DNA of 64,000 nucleotides from Dolomedes plantarius (lineage: Eukaryota > Arthropoda > Arachnida > Araneae > Dolomedidae): contig OU015499.1 in the NCBI GenBank assembly GCA_907164885.2, positions 149,611,149 through 149,675,148 of the forward strand, given 5' to 3'. Position numbers and translations under genes: made by a program. Below are positions 21,477-34,629 of the stretch, piece by piece (position 1 is the first letter of the stretch; the number at the start of each line of letters is the position of its first letter). The notes under the pieces are model-generated. The model saw only the letters and a list, made by a program, of their open reading frames with translations, was not told the origin of the DNA and made no database searches.

Positions 21477-23442
21477 TATCACATACAAAAGTTTTTTTTT
21501 TTAGGATGAAAACAAAGATGACTATCATAGATTCTTATCATTTATGTGATCTAAAAATTACACAATTTTTAAAAAGACTTAAAAATACTTTTAAAAAAAT
21601 GTTAGAACCTATTTGAAGTTGGATTTTTATCTTTCTTTTTGAAGAAAGAGTAATGTTATAAAACTCATATTGTAAATAAGATATCTGATTAGCCTGATAA
21701 CAATAACACGTTATGTAACTTATTTTGTAAAAAAATACTGTTAAAGGAAATACAAACCACTAAAATATATGTGTCAAAGTTATTCATAGTAAAATTATGC
21801 AAATATTACCCTAAAACTAAATACATTTGGACCGAGTATTTTGGCAAAATCTAAAAGGAATAATTATGATGGTGGTTTTTTTTTAAAGTATTAGCAAATT
21901 ATCAAATTTCAACTGTTCAGTAATAACTGATGTTTTAATTGAAATGATGAACCCTATCAACTCGCAACAATTATTGCAATATCTTTTTTTACCCCTTTGC
22001 TCTACCACAGCATCTTCACACAAAAGGAACAATTGAAACTAAAGGGATGATCACAATTCATTAGGCTCTGCTATAACATTGTTAACACAAAGACTACTTG
22101 AAAGTCATCTACAGCAGGAGCAATTTAAAGTGAAACCAAAAGCTTTTTAATGTGGGGCTAATGGGGTTGAAATGACAAATAAGAACTTTTTTACCTTTAT
22201 AGTGAAAAATTAAAGACATAGAGACAAACAAAATTAAATTTTTTAAGGACTTTTAAAGATATTTAAGTATAATAGAAGCTCTGATTTAATTTTAATTACA
22301 TCCTTTCTAATATACATGACAATAGTTTTTCCTAAATGAGTAATCAGGGATATCTTTTCAAGTGATTTCTCTCAATGATTGTAATCTGACAAACATCATG
22401 CACAAAATTGTGTTTCTTCTATATGAGTATAAAAATAAAATTTTAGGATTTTTTTTTCTTGTAATTCTTTTCTGGGACATATAAAATACATTTTTTTTAA
22501 GGAACTGCAAACGTAATTTCCTTTTACTTCCAAGGGAAATTTTTCTATTGATAAATATTGCATGTAAAAGATGTGACTATATGGCATTCAAAAGGATGGT
22601 TTTCTTGTAATAGCTTGCTACTGCTGATTTAAATTTTAAAAAAAAATTTAAATTATGACATACATCAAGTATGATGTTATTCTCCAATTTAAAAATTCAT
22701 GAATGAATATTTATTTTATCTAATTCTGTTGGATTATCTCTATCTTGACACACTTATTAACTCTAGACAATTCTCTAATTTCTCTTTAGAAGCATGCACA
22801 CGCAGGTTCACACACACACACACATGGATGAAAAGTGATTCACTGGTATGCTGTTTTTCCTTCCTTAAGATTCATTAAACTCATCTCTTTCAAAACTACC
22901 TGTATTTCAAACAAGTGTATTCTAAATGTGAATATTACTACTTGAGAATTATTGGTAAGACATAGTTCTTCCCAGAAATACACATACTAACTGGCATACA
23001 ATTTATTTTATCACCATACACAATTACACTAAGAGAATTTTTAACTCTAACTAATTTGCAAGATTTTATGCATATTACCAAAGGACATCATTAGTTTTAT
23101 ATCCAGGGCTTGAAATGGATATGAACCAAAATAAAAATTTCCAATCAAATTGGTTTAAGTTGAATTTTTTATTTATTTATCTATATGATACTATTATTTT
23201 TGGATGGATTTGATTTTGATCCAGACGATTTTTATCATTCCGGGTATTTATCCATCCTGGAGCAATTCATTTGTTCCGAGTCAGAACAAAAAATATCTCT
23301 TACAAATGATTTTGCTCCTTTTCCTCTTTAGCGAATTTTGAAAGATTGTTAAGCTATTCCCATGTGGCTACAATTTAAAATTTTGGAATTTTCAGAATAC
23401 TTCTGTACAGAATATTGTTTCAAGCATCCCAGATCCCAGGGT
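21477..23442. other. AT-rich stretch, no gene recognised
   Basis: No convincing coding frame. A short (CA)n run lies at about 22810-22824. Confidence 0.4.
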
Positions 23443-23620
23443 TAAGGTAAATGCACCTATAATGGGCCGCCCTTTAGAAATGTCGAGAAATTAAGGGCCT
23501 ATCGTTACCTAAGGCTATAGTAGCCAATGACCCTCACCCCTTCTACTGCCTTAGATAACGATAGGCCCTTAATTTCTCGACATTTCTAAAGGGCGGCCCA
23601 TTATAGGTGCATTTACCTTA
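23443..23620. mobile_element. Near-perfect hairpin MITE
   Basis: Two 73-bp arms (23443-23515 and 23548-23620) are inverted copies with a single mismatch, around a 32-bp spacer. The arms start TAAGGTAAATGCACC. A TA dinucleotide sits at each outer end, so a Tc1/mariner-type TA target is possible. No coding capacity. The transcript would form a long stem. Confidence 0.85.
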
Positions 23621-26600
23621 CCTAATAAACTTGATCATTTTTTCGTATATGCACTATAGTTATGTATAGATCTATATATCTATCGTCTGCTCAATAACTT
23701 TCAAATAGGTTGAGGTACAGCACAAAAATAGGTCTTGTTCAATAGAAGGATGAGTTCACTGGCCATGAAAATGTGACCATTGGAAGATTGTGAAATTTCA
23801 ATACAAATTTTTTGAAAAGTTCTCAAGATTGAGGTTTTTAACAAATGTCTCAAGTTGGGTATCTGTTTTTGTGTGTATCTTCATTCTGAATTGAACAAGT
23901 CTAAAATCAAGTCTACAGTTCAACCAGTTTGCATAATTTGTTTAGAGTTAAAAGGATTCTTTTAACAGCATTGTTTTTTCAATACTAATTTTGAGTTGAA
24001 AAGGAAATAATGTGTGTCCCTACATGAACCTTTATTCGTTTTCAAAACACTGGCTCTTTTTCGTTATGTATAGGTACATATCATTTCATGTATACAAGGC
24101 ATTAATTTATTGTGTAAGAAATATTATATATTTCTTCAGGACAAGGTAATTATTCTTAATTTTGAATACAAAAAGAAAATAGCATTGAATTCCATTATCA
24201 TCCTGTCTCTTTTCCTACTTCTGGGAAATTGGGTAGTACATGTTAAAAAAAACATCTTAGATAGCATAAATAAAGTGACAAGAACCTTAAATCACATTTT
24301 AGAATGATGATACAGATTTCTGTAAACAATTTTTTTTCCCCTTTAATCAGAGTAAAATTTCGAGTGAATTTTTTTTGCTCCAAGCCGGATAAATTTGGAA
24401 GGATCTAAAAATTTTTTTTATCCTTTGGATTCAATCCACAAAGGATCTTTATCCAAGAGATCAGTTACTTTTATTACGGTTTGGATAGAAATCATTTGAC
24501 CCTTAATATTTCTATTCAGGTGGGAGAAAAAGGGATTTGTTCCTCGGATAGATATCTTCAAGCCCTGGTTATATCCTCTATGTATTTAAGGAATTAAAAG
24601 GATGCAGAAATAAATGCTCAAAATTGAAAAGAAAAAAATTAAAGGCTCAAGAAGTTATTAAAATCTATTTTGTCACCCATTACAATCAGATAAAATACTA
24701 TGGTAATAAAATTTGCAGATTTCTTTACCTAATTTTCCTCATTCGGTACCTTTAAAAGTAAAGTTTTGCTACAGATTCACAAGTGGTATATTTCCTAATG
24801 CTGTAAGAACCTTTTATCACATAAGACTGCAGTAACTAACCTCTGAAAGACATAAAATAGAAATAATTAATACTGATAGAAACAAGAAAACTATGATTCT
24901 TTGAGTGTTATGCATTATGTAACTGCATAATATTCATATAGTATATTAAAAAAAGAAAAACCTTTATGCAGATGTAAGCAACATATCATCTTAGAGTGAA
25001 AGACTGCATTCATTCATGCAAATGAAATTAGGCCATCTAAATAAAATTTGATAATAATAAATTTCAGAGATCTTATGCATTTATGATCTATATCAGAACA
25101 AAATTGTTACAGCATACTTCTTTTCTGATCTCATACCATTTGGTTCACTCTTGTTTATGCGAACTTTATCCATATGCATTGAAGAAAGCTCACCTTCATA
25201 TCCCCTTTTTTGAAAGTATATAGTAAATAATTTAGAAAATATGTAAAAGTTACTTTCAAAGATATTAAGTTATAATTTAGATTTTAAAAAATTTCTCTCA
25301 TTATTACTTTAAAAAATATTATACGTAAAAAATTTTAAGCCTTTCATTACAAAATACATGTATAATTAATTTCAGCAATGTTTTTAAAGAAGCATAAAAT
25401 AGAAGATGTCAATAGCATAATATGGTAATTATTAGTTTGGTGAAACTGACAAATATACAATAAGCTCTGCATTAATTATAAGGCTTGCATTAATGAAGGT
25501 AATCATAGATAATTAACTACAATGAGATTATTTTATAACTTATTCAGCTATACTATAATAAAATTAGCATTACAAAAACTAAACTATACATGAACACATA
25601 CATCACGACCATACAGATAAACAAATACCATGACACTTTAAAGGGGCAAGTCCTTCAAAATTTCTCCATATCTCAATCATCACATCTTATAACTTCATAT
25701 ATCAATCTTTAAAGTTAATAAGATTGCATAAATAAATGAAATCTTATCATTTTAGTAACATAGAAAAATATAAAAAGACAAAAAATAAGAACCATGGAAA
25801 ATGGATATAAAGGTTATATTGGCAGAAATGAAAAAATATATATTATTGAATTGATTCTTCTATCTAATGAATAGTTCAATCCTGAAAAAATTACAAAATA
25901 TTCCAGTAATATTAATTTGAAAGCTTTGTCATTTTTTTTAGTTTAATGGCAGATACTTTTCTTATAAGAACCTGTATCACAGAAAATTAACAAATATAAT
26001 TTCTAATTTTTTTATAAATAAGATAACCTTGATTTCTCTCAAAAAATGTTAGCCAAATATATACATTAATCAACACAGAGTTAACAGTTAGATCTAGCGA
26101 CATGAAAATGTTGATCAGTTATCAACATTTATGAATTGCTAAATTTAATGACTGTTATATTTGCTAAGCTAATGTGTTTTTTTCTCAGTTATGATGTCAA
26201 AATCCTAAAGTAGGTTAAGCATTTTGAATTTGAATGTCAACCCTGGTACCTTTAATCCCATGTGTCCAATAACTGACTCATACAGGGCTAAACCATTACC
26301 AAAACCTTTGAGGATGTGGAAAATAATTCTTATTATATTGTACTTGGATTCTATTAATTTTAATAAGCTAAAAAAAGAGAATAAAAAAATTATATGACAT
26401 AAAGCATAGAATATAAAGCATAGAACATAAAGCATTAAAGAATTTTAAGGTGATTTCTAGTCTTTGCTTTTATGGGAGAATCATAAAAAATTTTCCAGAC
26501 CATGGATAAGACATTTGCTTGTTTTTGAATACGATTCCCATTTGCTTTTAATTTTTTTTGCAAGTATTTATCATGTTAAATTTTTTATGACATATTTATC

Positions 26601-27901
26601 AAAATAGAATAATTTTAAAATAATTAGCATGCATCTGTATAACATCATAACCAACACATGAAAAAAAGATAATGCTAAGATTTTAATGACATTTAGAAAA
26701 TATCTGAAAATATAATTTACATAAATAATTTGCCATCAAAATCATTAAGAATGCATTAAAAATTGAAAATTTAATGGTTTATAGTAATTTATTTTTAAAA
26801 TCTTTGGTTTTTCTAAGAAGTTTTAAAATTTCCTTAAAAACATGAATTTCACCATGTTTTTAATTTCAAAGAGCAGGGAAATTTTATGCTTGAAAATGGT
26901 ACCTTCAACATATGAACTTCCATGGAATAGACTTGGGTTCATATACCATCTAAGTCTAGGACACTCCTGTGCTGTCCCTTCATAGAGAGCAATGTTGGCT
27001 CACCTATATGGTGCTCTCATAATGAAGTTGCAACAAAAAAGGGCAGAGTAGATGGGTGAATGTCTTTAAGACAAAAACCTGATGCATTAGGGAAAAAAAG
27101 CTTTAATATATGGTCTCTTATGTCCCCTAAAGAACTAAGAATTCCTGTAGGTTTAATTAAACAAAGAGCCATTAAAGTTTGAACAATGTCATCTATTTTT
27201 TAAAATACACTGAGAAAAGTCCAGTTAAAAAAAAATCTCTTTTAAAATATTAAACAATACTTTCGAAGAGCCATTAAGAGTGAGGGCAATGCCATATAAT
27301 TATTAAAATACACTTTAAGTCCTTGGGTGTAAGTAACTCTAAGCGAGAGATTTAGAATAAAAAACTCGGACATTAATAAAACGCGTGAACAAGAATTTGG
27401 CGAATATTTGAAAGAAAACAGTACCTCAGTTATATATGCTTTAGAATTCTGTCTTGATTTGAAAAAATGCTGCTTTTACTAATGATCCACATCGTAAACA
27501 TGTATCGTAGAGACAAGTACCCCTTATAGGAAATAACTAAATATCTTCGAAATAACGTTAACCCCGCACGCAGAGAGCAAATATTGCTTTGTTTTAAGGG
27601 CAAATCTGATCATAGTTTCTGATCATCAGAAAGCAGCAGCGCGAGTCATCCTGGGAGTAAACAGAAAGCTAACTTACATGTTAATTTCGATCAACGTCGG
27701 CTCACCAGAAAACGTCAACAAATTTTGCCATGCTGCCCACAGAAATTAGCAATCTGTTCCTGAACTGTGAATCGGTAACAGGCAGCAACACCTAATATCG
27801 ATTACTCTTCCTCACCATACTCTAGCCAAGGATAGTGTGAACCATTTCAAGAAACATTGTAAGTTCTAGCACGATTTTGGGCTATTTAAATTTACTTCTA
27901 C
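23621..27901. other. Long AT-rich stretch, no gene recognised
   Basis: About 4.3 kb of strongly AT-rich DNA with many stop codons in every frame. The longest frames (24110-24307 plus, 26205-26435 minus) look random. No repeat with clear ends was found by eye. Confidence 0.5.
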
Positions 27902-28360
27902 GGCCGAATTCAATGTAACTTTTTAGCTGCTTAGCTCGTTAGCTGTTTAACTAATCCGTATTCAAATGTCCAAAATGAGCGAAATATCCGATTGCCGGTT
28001 AGCTAACTCTTGCTAAGTGTTTTCTCTGGTGGCGTTTTTGTTTTGATTAAGGTTTCGACTAGTTTCTACTGTTTTGAAGTTAATAATTAACACTTTCTTG
28101 TATTTTTAAATATTCTAAATTCTATTTATTTAGCTGTTACGTAAAACGCGTTATAAATAAGCAAATTATCTTTTGTTAATTAGATTTACCATCTTTTGTT
28201 ACGTACACTTTAAAAAATGTTCATGTTTACCGTTATGTATAATGATTTGGAAATTACAGTAGAGATATTATGGTATTAGTGATTTTATGTACAATGATTT
28301 GAGAATTTCTGTAGCTATAATCGCTTTCACTCTTGGTGTAAAATGGAGGTGTTGGAGGTG

Positions 28361-28392
28361 TTTCGTTTGTGTGTGCGAACACACAAACGAAA
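28361..28392. repeat. Short perfect hairpin
   Basis: TTTCGTTTGTGTG, a 6-base loop, then its exact complement. It lies about 460 bp inside the left end of the Harbinger element and may be a subterminal protein-binding site or chance. Confidence 0.7.
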
Positions 28393-29200
28393 TATAGATT
28401 TTAACTATCAAACATTTTATCTCTTCTCAGTTTAGAAATCCGTAGTGGAAGAACACAGAAGAATTTTAGAAAATACGTTTAATTAATCATTCTTCATGTT
28501 AGAGACTGGGAAATTTATCAATTAACTGAAACCTAAAAATAAAACTACAAAACATTTGGATCTAAGCTGGAAAGACCACTATTTTTAAAATACTCCTCTT
28601 CCCAGACAAATTACAAGCTTCAGGCCCTATACCTGTTCCAGGATATAATATTTTGATGTATATAAAAGTTGGGTTGTTCTTGCAAGCTTTTGCTCTTTTT
28701 TATAAAAACCTTTGTGGGTATTGATTTTTTCCATTTATTACTCATGCATAAAAGGAGTAATTTTATCTAGTATGTCTGGGAGGAAACTGCACCTTCTTAT
28801 GTGCATAAATGGTTTTGGTGTATTAAATTTTGTCTGTGTAATTGGATTCTTACTTAAAAAGATCTTATTTTCAATCTATAAAAAAGTACAGCTATAATAT
28901 ATGCTGAAGTATGATTTCCATAAGCACAACATTGCTCTCAGTTTGTTTCAATTTTATAAAAGGTGGTTAATCCCAGTTTCCAGAACTTAACATTTAAATT
29001 AAAAGAAAAAAAAATTATTTGTAAACAAAACTTTCCTTCCTAATGTGGATAATTGGTTTGCAGGTGAATATTACGCTTGGTTGTAAGAAATTGTATAACC
29101 ATGGCATTTTATGTGTACTGCATTTTTCCTATCTACCTCGAATTCAACAAGTTGTGTATTTAGAATATATTTCTCATGTTATACATATTCAATTCTTTAG

Positions 29201-31162
29201 ATGGCTGAAGTAATATATGTGATAAATGAAATAAGGCGCCAGCGTGAGGCTGCATACAGATTACAGCGTTATCGTATGCGAGACATGTTGAACCCATTTG
29301 AGCTCTCAGAGGCATCCTTTATCAAAAAATTCAGGCTGTCAAAGGATGCAGCTGTGAAACTTATTGACGACCTAAGGCCCCATTTAATAACTGGAAAAAA
29401 TGGCTATTCTGTAGAGTTACAGGTAAAATTTTATGCATTTTCCCATTCTTTAATCTCAAGTTTTGTAATGAAAGCTAAAAAGCTTATTTCTCACAAAAAG
29501 AGTATCAAACTAAAGAATTTCACTAAAATATGACACTTTAGTATCCTTTACATTCAAAATAAATTTAGTGATCACATAGTGAAGCATATTTGAAATATAC
29601 TGGAAAATAAAGCTTTTAAATGTAGTGTATGACTACAGTATGTTTTGTACCCCAGTAAATCCTTTACAACAATCAATTTTTGTTATAATGTGGATCTTAG
29701 CATTTGAAATTGTAATAAATATTCTGTTTTATTTTATTCTTTAGGTCTTAAATTCGTTAAGATTAATGGGGAGCGGAAGCTTCCAAAATGTGGTTGCTGA
29801 GGGAGTGTTAGCTCAGATTTCACAGCCATCTGCAAGTAGATTTCTTGCAAGATTCGTAGATGCTGTTATGAAAATCAGAAAAAAGTATGTTTCATTTCCT
29901 ACATCCTCTCAGGAACTGCAGCAGTGCCGCTTGGATTTCTATAGAAAATTCTCCTTTCCAAATGTCATCGGGGCAATAGACTGCACTCACATTTATATTG
30001 CCAAACCTAAAACAGATTCCCACGCATATATGAATAAGAAGTGCAGATATTCCATAAAAGTGCAAATGGTAAATATATATTTAATAAATTTAGGTATTAT
30101 AATAACTAAAATTTTATGTATTCTATAGGAAAAATATATGAGTAAAATACAGTACAGTACTTTTCATTTCTTGGGTAATGGCATTATTTGAGACTATTTA
30201 ATTTGTACACAACGAATAGACTTAACTCTCATAGCTGTTATCACTTTTAAGAAGTAACAATTGTTATTTCAACTTCTAAATATAAACTTGTTTCACCCAG
30301 ATTTGTGCAGAATGCAAATGGATGGGCCACCTAGGGGTGTAACAATATGCTGTCAGAAATAGAAATTCAAATGATTATTGTATGTTTTCATTATATAATT
30401 TCATAATATATCCTAAATTTTTATGTACTAAGAACTTTTTTAGACTTGTAGTCATAATTATGCTAGATATTTTTTATAGTAATCTTGCATGAAGGATATC
30501 ATGGCTATGTGTATTGCTAAAATTATTCAATGTTATTGACTTAATATTACATGTTTTTTTTCTCTATGCAGACGTGTGATTCTAACTTGAGAATTATAGA
30601 TGTTGTTACTCGATGGCCTGGAAGGACAAGTGACTCTTTCATTTGGCAGAACAGCGGTGCACGGTATATGTTTAGTGCTGGCTATGTACCACAGCCTGCC
30701 TTTCTGCTTGGTGATAGCAGGTACCCCTTGGAACAATGGTTACTCACTCCTTATCAGAATCCTGTAAATCCAAGTGAGGTGATTTTTAACCAAAAACATT
30801 GTTCAGCACACAGTGTTATAAAACAGTGCTTTGGGATGCTGAAATCAAGATTCCAGATTTTATCTAATAGCAGTGGAGTAATGTTATATTCCCCAGTAAA
30901 ATGCTGTCAGATAATCCAAGCTGCAGTAGTACTGCATAATTTAAGTCTGTTATATAATGTTGATATGCCAGAGGTAAATGTAAATGAAGAATCATCGGAT
31001 GATGATTTATTATCATCAGATGATGATTTATTTTCATCAGATGAGGATTCATTTTCATCAGATGAGGATTCTTCTGTGTGCAACGTCAATAATTCTGCTG
31101 AAGTTATAAGAAATCAAATTGCTGCAAGATTTCAATCAAGCAGACAAGAAAATTCTGTATAA
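29201..31162 (+). CDS. HARBI1-like Harbinger transposase, three exons
   Basis: Exons 29201-29422, 29745-30068 and 30572-31162, all phase 0, with GT donors and AG acceptors preceded by pyrimidine tracts; together 378 residues, close to the usual length of HARBI1 proteins. The N-terminal part (about 1-110) includes the helical 'VLNSLRLMGSGSFQ' and 'ISQPSASRFL' DNA-binding region. The DDE nuclease follows: first Asp in 'GAIDCTHI' (153), second in 'LLGDSRYPL' (230). The third residue should be Glu in an R-x3-E-x6-K signature, but the sequence reads 'HSVIKQCFGMLK', placing Lys at 266 and His at 262. The C-terminus has four acidic heptads (SSDDDLL type) coded by a 21-bp minisatellite. If the alignment is right, the enzyme cannot cut DNA: either recent decay or a host-retained DNA-binding protein. 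Confidence 0.85.
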
Positions 31163-31246
31163 TAATTATTACATTAGTAATGTATTTAAAATATAAAATA
31201 AATATTGACAATTTGATGATACAATTGCTTTATTCTTTTTGAACAA

Positions 31247-31735
31247 ATTTATTTATTTATTTATTTCAAAAGCCCAGAAGATTGGCTATGACGCCATTAG
31301 TTTTCTTGCCTTCCAATACCTCTGAACTTTACAGTTTAAGAACACAAGTGCATAGCATCAGTCCAGATGAGTAGCATAAAGATTTTGATCTTGTCTGCAC
31401 AAAGGACATAAGGGGGAGCTCTAAAGTTTGAGCTGGTGCAAATATGCGGGCAAATAGTCGTGGCCTGTAGTAAGACGGAAAAGTGCCATAGCTGAACTTC
31501 TAGGAAAATCAGGGATGTTCTGTATGCCCTTAATCAAAGGAGCCCGTGACTTGTCAGCAGAGTCACACAACACTCTCTGCTTTATCCTTAGTTTTTTTTA
31601 ATCAGAAGTTTTGCCGAATGGAGTGAAAGGCTTTTCAGAGGTCTCTGAAGGACTCTAGCACCCTTTTTTGTCAAAAAGTCAGCAGTTTCATTCCCAGGGA
31701 TCCAACAGTCTTTTTGAACAGTTGAATATTATTTT
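31247..31735 (-). pseudogene. Non-LTR retrotransposon 3' fragment (RNase H end)
   Basis: The minus strand reads 'GSLGMKLLTF' at the start, resembling the 'IPGNExAD' motif of the RNase H domain of I/Jockey-type elements. Through several stops and shifts it continues with recognisable pieces such as 'DKSRAPLIKGI', 'LTTGHDYLPAYL' and a 'CPLC'-like knuckle to the end. A tail of (TAAA)n (plus strand TTTA at 31244-31270) follows, as at the 3' end of some non-LTR elements. It is a 5'-truncated copy. It has replaced the end of the coiled-coil exon immediately to its right. Confidence 0.6.
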
Positions 31736-31996
31736 TCATGCTGTATGCATTTATAAGTAAAGTAAAATTTTCATTTAAATTTTTTAATTGTTCATTAATA
31801 TTTTGCAGATGTTGTACATTATTCCTCATTAATTCTAATATAGAATCAAGTTTATTGGAATTTGATTTGGTGTTCTCTGCTTTCAATTTTATACACTCAT
31901 ATGTATTTCTTTGTGTTTGTATAACTTCATCCACATCACTATTCCTTCTTTTTCTTTTTTTTCTGCACCTTTCTACTTGTGTTCTAGAAGTAGAAC
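31736..31996 (-). CDS. Coiled-coil exon of the Harbinger partner protein (partial)
   Basis: A minus-strand exon that starts after a splice acceptor ('cttatttatag' on that strand; first exon base 31996). It encodes a basic, nuclear-localisation-like run (RCRKKRKRRN) followed by a heptad-rich helix (about residues 30-85, 'LELMRNNVQHLQNINEQLKN'). Such a basic plus coiled-coil end is usual for the Myb/SANT-like second protein of animal Harbinger elements, which escorts the transposase into the nucleus and to the termini. The frame runs into the non-LTR fragment at about 31735, so the native end is lost. I could not join it in frame to the candidate exon at 35503-35552. Confidence 0.55.
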
Positions 31997-33228
31997 CTAT
32001 AAATAAGAAAAAAAAAGTTGATTTCCTTATGTAAAATAATATATGGCATTACTGAAGATTAGTAACATTACATATTTCAAATAATTTGAACAAAATTTTT
32101 CAACCGACAAAGTAACTTGTTAGATACTTTGTCAATTGCTTTGTGACAAGCCATTATTTATTTAGATAATCAACTAACTTTAAAAGTAGATGAATAAATT
32201 TTAAAATGCTTATCCAGAATAGTTTTGTAGAAGTTACCAACTATTTTTGGAAAAGAGAAGTTAAAAGACCTTATTTTTCAAAACTTACTTTCATTTCTTT
32301 CCAAAAACCATTTATCTGACTTTTTTAATGTTTGAGTACTTATGAGGAGCCTGGAATCGCCTATGTAAAAGTAGAAAAACAGGAGCAACAGGGTATATGT
32401 ATAAAGTAAAATTTGCCATTTTCAAATTTAATTTAAACATTTCAAAACAAAGAAAAATTAATTTAAGTCATACTTAACAAGTTTGTATTTTTAAAGGTTA
32501 TTCTGTTATAGTGGAATTTAAAAATATTTTAGCATTTATATATTCATGTATGCATGGTGAATATACTGAGATTATATCTTAAATGTTGTGCTACTTTCTG
32601 AATTATCATGGGAAATCATAATTTTCTTCTTTCTTCCTTTAAAAGTTTACTATTATAATGTTGGGATTTCAATTTAAGTTGAAAGAAACTTTACATTATT
32701 TTTATAAGCAAGATTGTCAGTCAAAATAACTTAAAAAGAAGAATTTTGTGGCTAACAAATTATCGTGTGAAAAATCAGCATTTAATTTTAAAACATGTTT
32801 AATTGGGAAGACACAACAAATGATGCATGCATGGGAATAATGCGCAGAAATTTTTCTTTCGTGAGAATTTCATTACTTCATTATTTCTTCAGAGACTTCT
32901 AGGAATTCTGTATCCCTCGAGGTCTCTTTGTAGTTATTCAAGTTCCTATTTTTAGAATTAGAATGCATTTGTACTGATATTTGATGATTTTCATCTTATC
33001 TCATACACATTGCACATGAAATACAGTAAAACTAGCCGCTGTGCAACCAGCATGGTCGCTTTATATTTTCTTTGCAAAACAATGCAACTGAAAGTAACAT
33101 ATGTAAGGAATGTTACCATTACATGTCATCATAAATATACGTTGTTAAGGGGTATTCTCTATGATTTTATTTTGTTGGGTTTTTTCTAAGGCTGAAGAAA
33201 CCCAACATCAATAATTTTATTTTGTATG
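31997..33228. other. Presumed intron sequence within the Harbinger element
   Basis: AT-rich with no coding frame of note. An imperfect stem ('tgttgggtttttt' against 'gaagaaacccaac') lies at about 33173-33206. Confidence 0.4.
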
Positions 33229-33626
33229 TACTATTTTTCAAAATTAAGGTATCTATACTTTATCATTACAACAAATAAGAAATTGTTGGGGGAACATTTA
33301 AAATATAGTGTTGATTACATCACTCTCTGTATGTATTACTGTTTACAATTCAGATATCTACACTTAATCATATTAAATAATAAATTGTTGGGAAAATTTC
33401 TTCACTTATAAAATGGAGCAAAAATTCAGCAATTTTTCAAAATTAAGATATCTACACTTTATCATTACAACAAATAAGAAATTGATGGGGGAAAATTTTA
33501 AATATAGTGTTGATTACATCACTCTCTGTATGTATCACTGTTCACAATTCAGATATCTACACTTAATCATATCAAATAATAAATTGTTAAGAAAATTTCT
33601 TCACTTATATAATGGAGTAAAAATTC
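33229..33626. repeat. Tandem duplication, 199-bp unit, two copies
   Basis: Two successive blocks of 199 bp starting near 'ttcaaaattaag' (33237 and 33436) differ at few positions. The similar frames in both copies are a consequence of the duplication. The period equals that of the array at 60931 but the sequences are unrelated. Confidence 0.88.
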
Positions 33627-34074
33627 AGAAAGTACTGAAAAAAGTGTAGAAAATTAACTATTACTGGTTGTTGGTTGCTATGCCGGCAACGGTTAAGCCT
33701 AACCTCGCGATCATTTATGCTCTCTCCTCATGAATTATTTCTTCACTTTCTTTCTTGAGACTGTTCCCAATTTTCACTTGATCGTGCAGCGCGCTTTCGA
33801 ACATTCCTGATTTCAGTGCATAAATCCATGTTGACACGCAGTTGCATTTGCGGACGGCCGCTAATGTTTACATCTGGTAGTGGCAGCCGTTGCCATTCGG
33901 AGTGTAGAAATATCGTCGATTTTTGTGCCACATACCTATGCGTTTTATATATATAGATAAATGTTCCAAACTAATATATTTGGTTGAAGATAATAATTCA
34001 TTTTGGAAAGAAATTCTATACATTTTCATGTATACTTAACATGTCAAACTAAATCTATACTCAATTTTTAATTA

Positions 34075-34629
34075 TTTCCGGTTCTTCTTCTTCATCAGGA
34101 CTACAGCCTGTCACAGGCCAAGGCAGTCTCCATGAGCCTCCTCCATCTAACTCTATCTGGAGCAATAGATTGCCATCGGTTGACTCCCAGATCCCTAAGA
34201 TCTCTTTCAACAGAATCGGCCCCCCCCCCCCCCCTCTTTTTTGCATACCCTCAATTTTTGAAAAGGTCACCAATTTAGTTGGGTTTGAGTCATTTTATAT
34301 AAAAGGTGTCCTAGCCATCTTATGCGGCTAGCCTTTATAACTTTGACAATATCTGGTTCTTTAAATCTACTGTAAATTTCATAATTATATCATATTCTAT
34401 AGATGTCATTTTGCTTAATTGCTCCCAAGATCTTCCGGAGTATTTTTCTCTCAAAAATCAGCAGCTTATCTTTTTCAGATTTATTTAATGGCCAGCACTT
34501 ACTGCCATACAGAGCAGCTGGTCTAATTAAGGTTTTGTAAAGGTTAATTTTTGTGTTAACATTAATTAATTTGGACTTGAATTGATTTCTCAACACATAG
34601 AAACATCTGTTTGCCATAAGTAATCTCAT
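34075..34629 (-). pseudogene. Non-LTR retrotransposon C-terminal fragment
   Basis: The minus-strand frame at 34629-34390 includes 'INLYKTLIRPAALYGSKCW' and 'KLLIFERKILRKILGA', a segment found downstream of the reverse transcriptase in many arthropod non-LTR elements ('YKTLIRPVxLYGSETW'). It continues, with frame changes, through a 'ASRIRWLGHLL'-like run and ends near 34075 with a 'RDLGVNRWQSIA...RVRWRRLM' type stretch. A run of 16 C residues (about 34219-34234) interrupts it. No RT catalytic motif is left. Confidence 0.65.

Noticed and set aside
23443..23620. Possible microRNA precursor
   Set aside because: Arms of 73 bp with one mismatch are too long and too perfect for an animal pre-miRNA; TA-flanked MITE is the simpler reading.
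24110..24307. Small ORFs in the 21.5-27.9 kb stretch as genes
   Set aside because: Low-complexity, AT-biased frames of under 80 residues with no motif or splice support.
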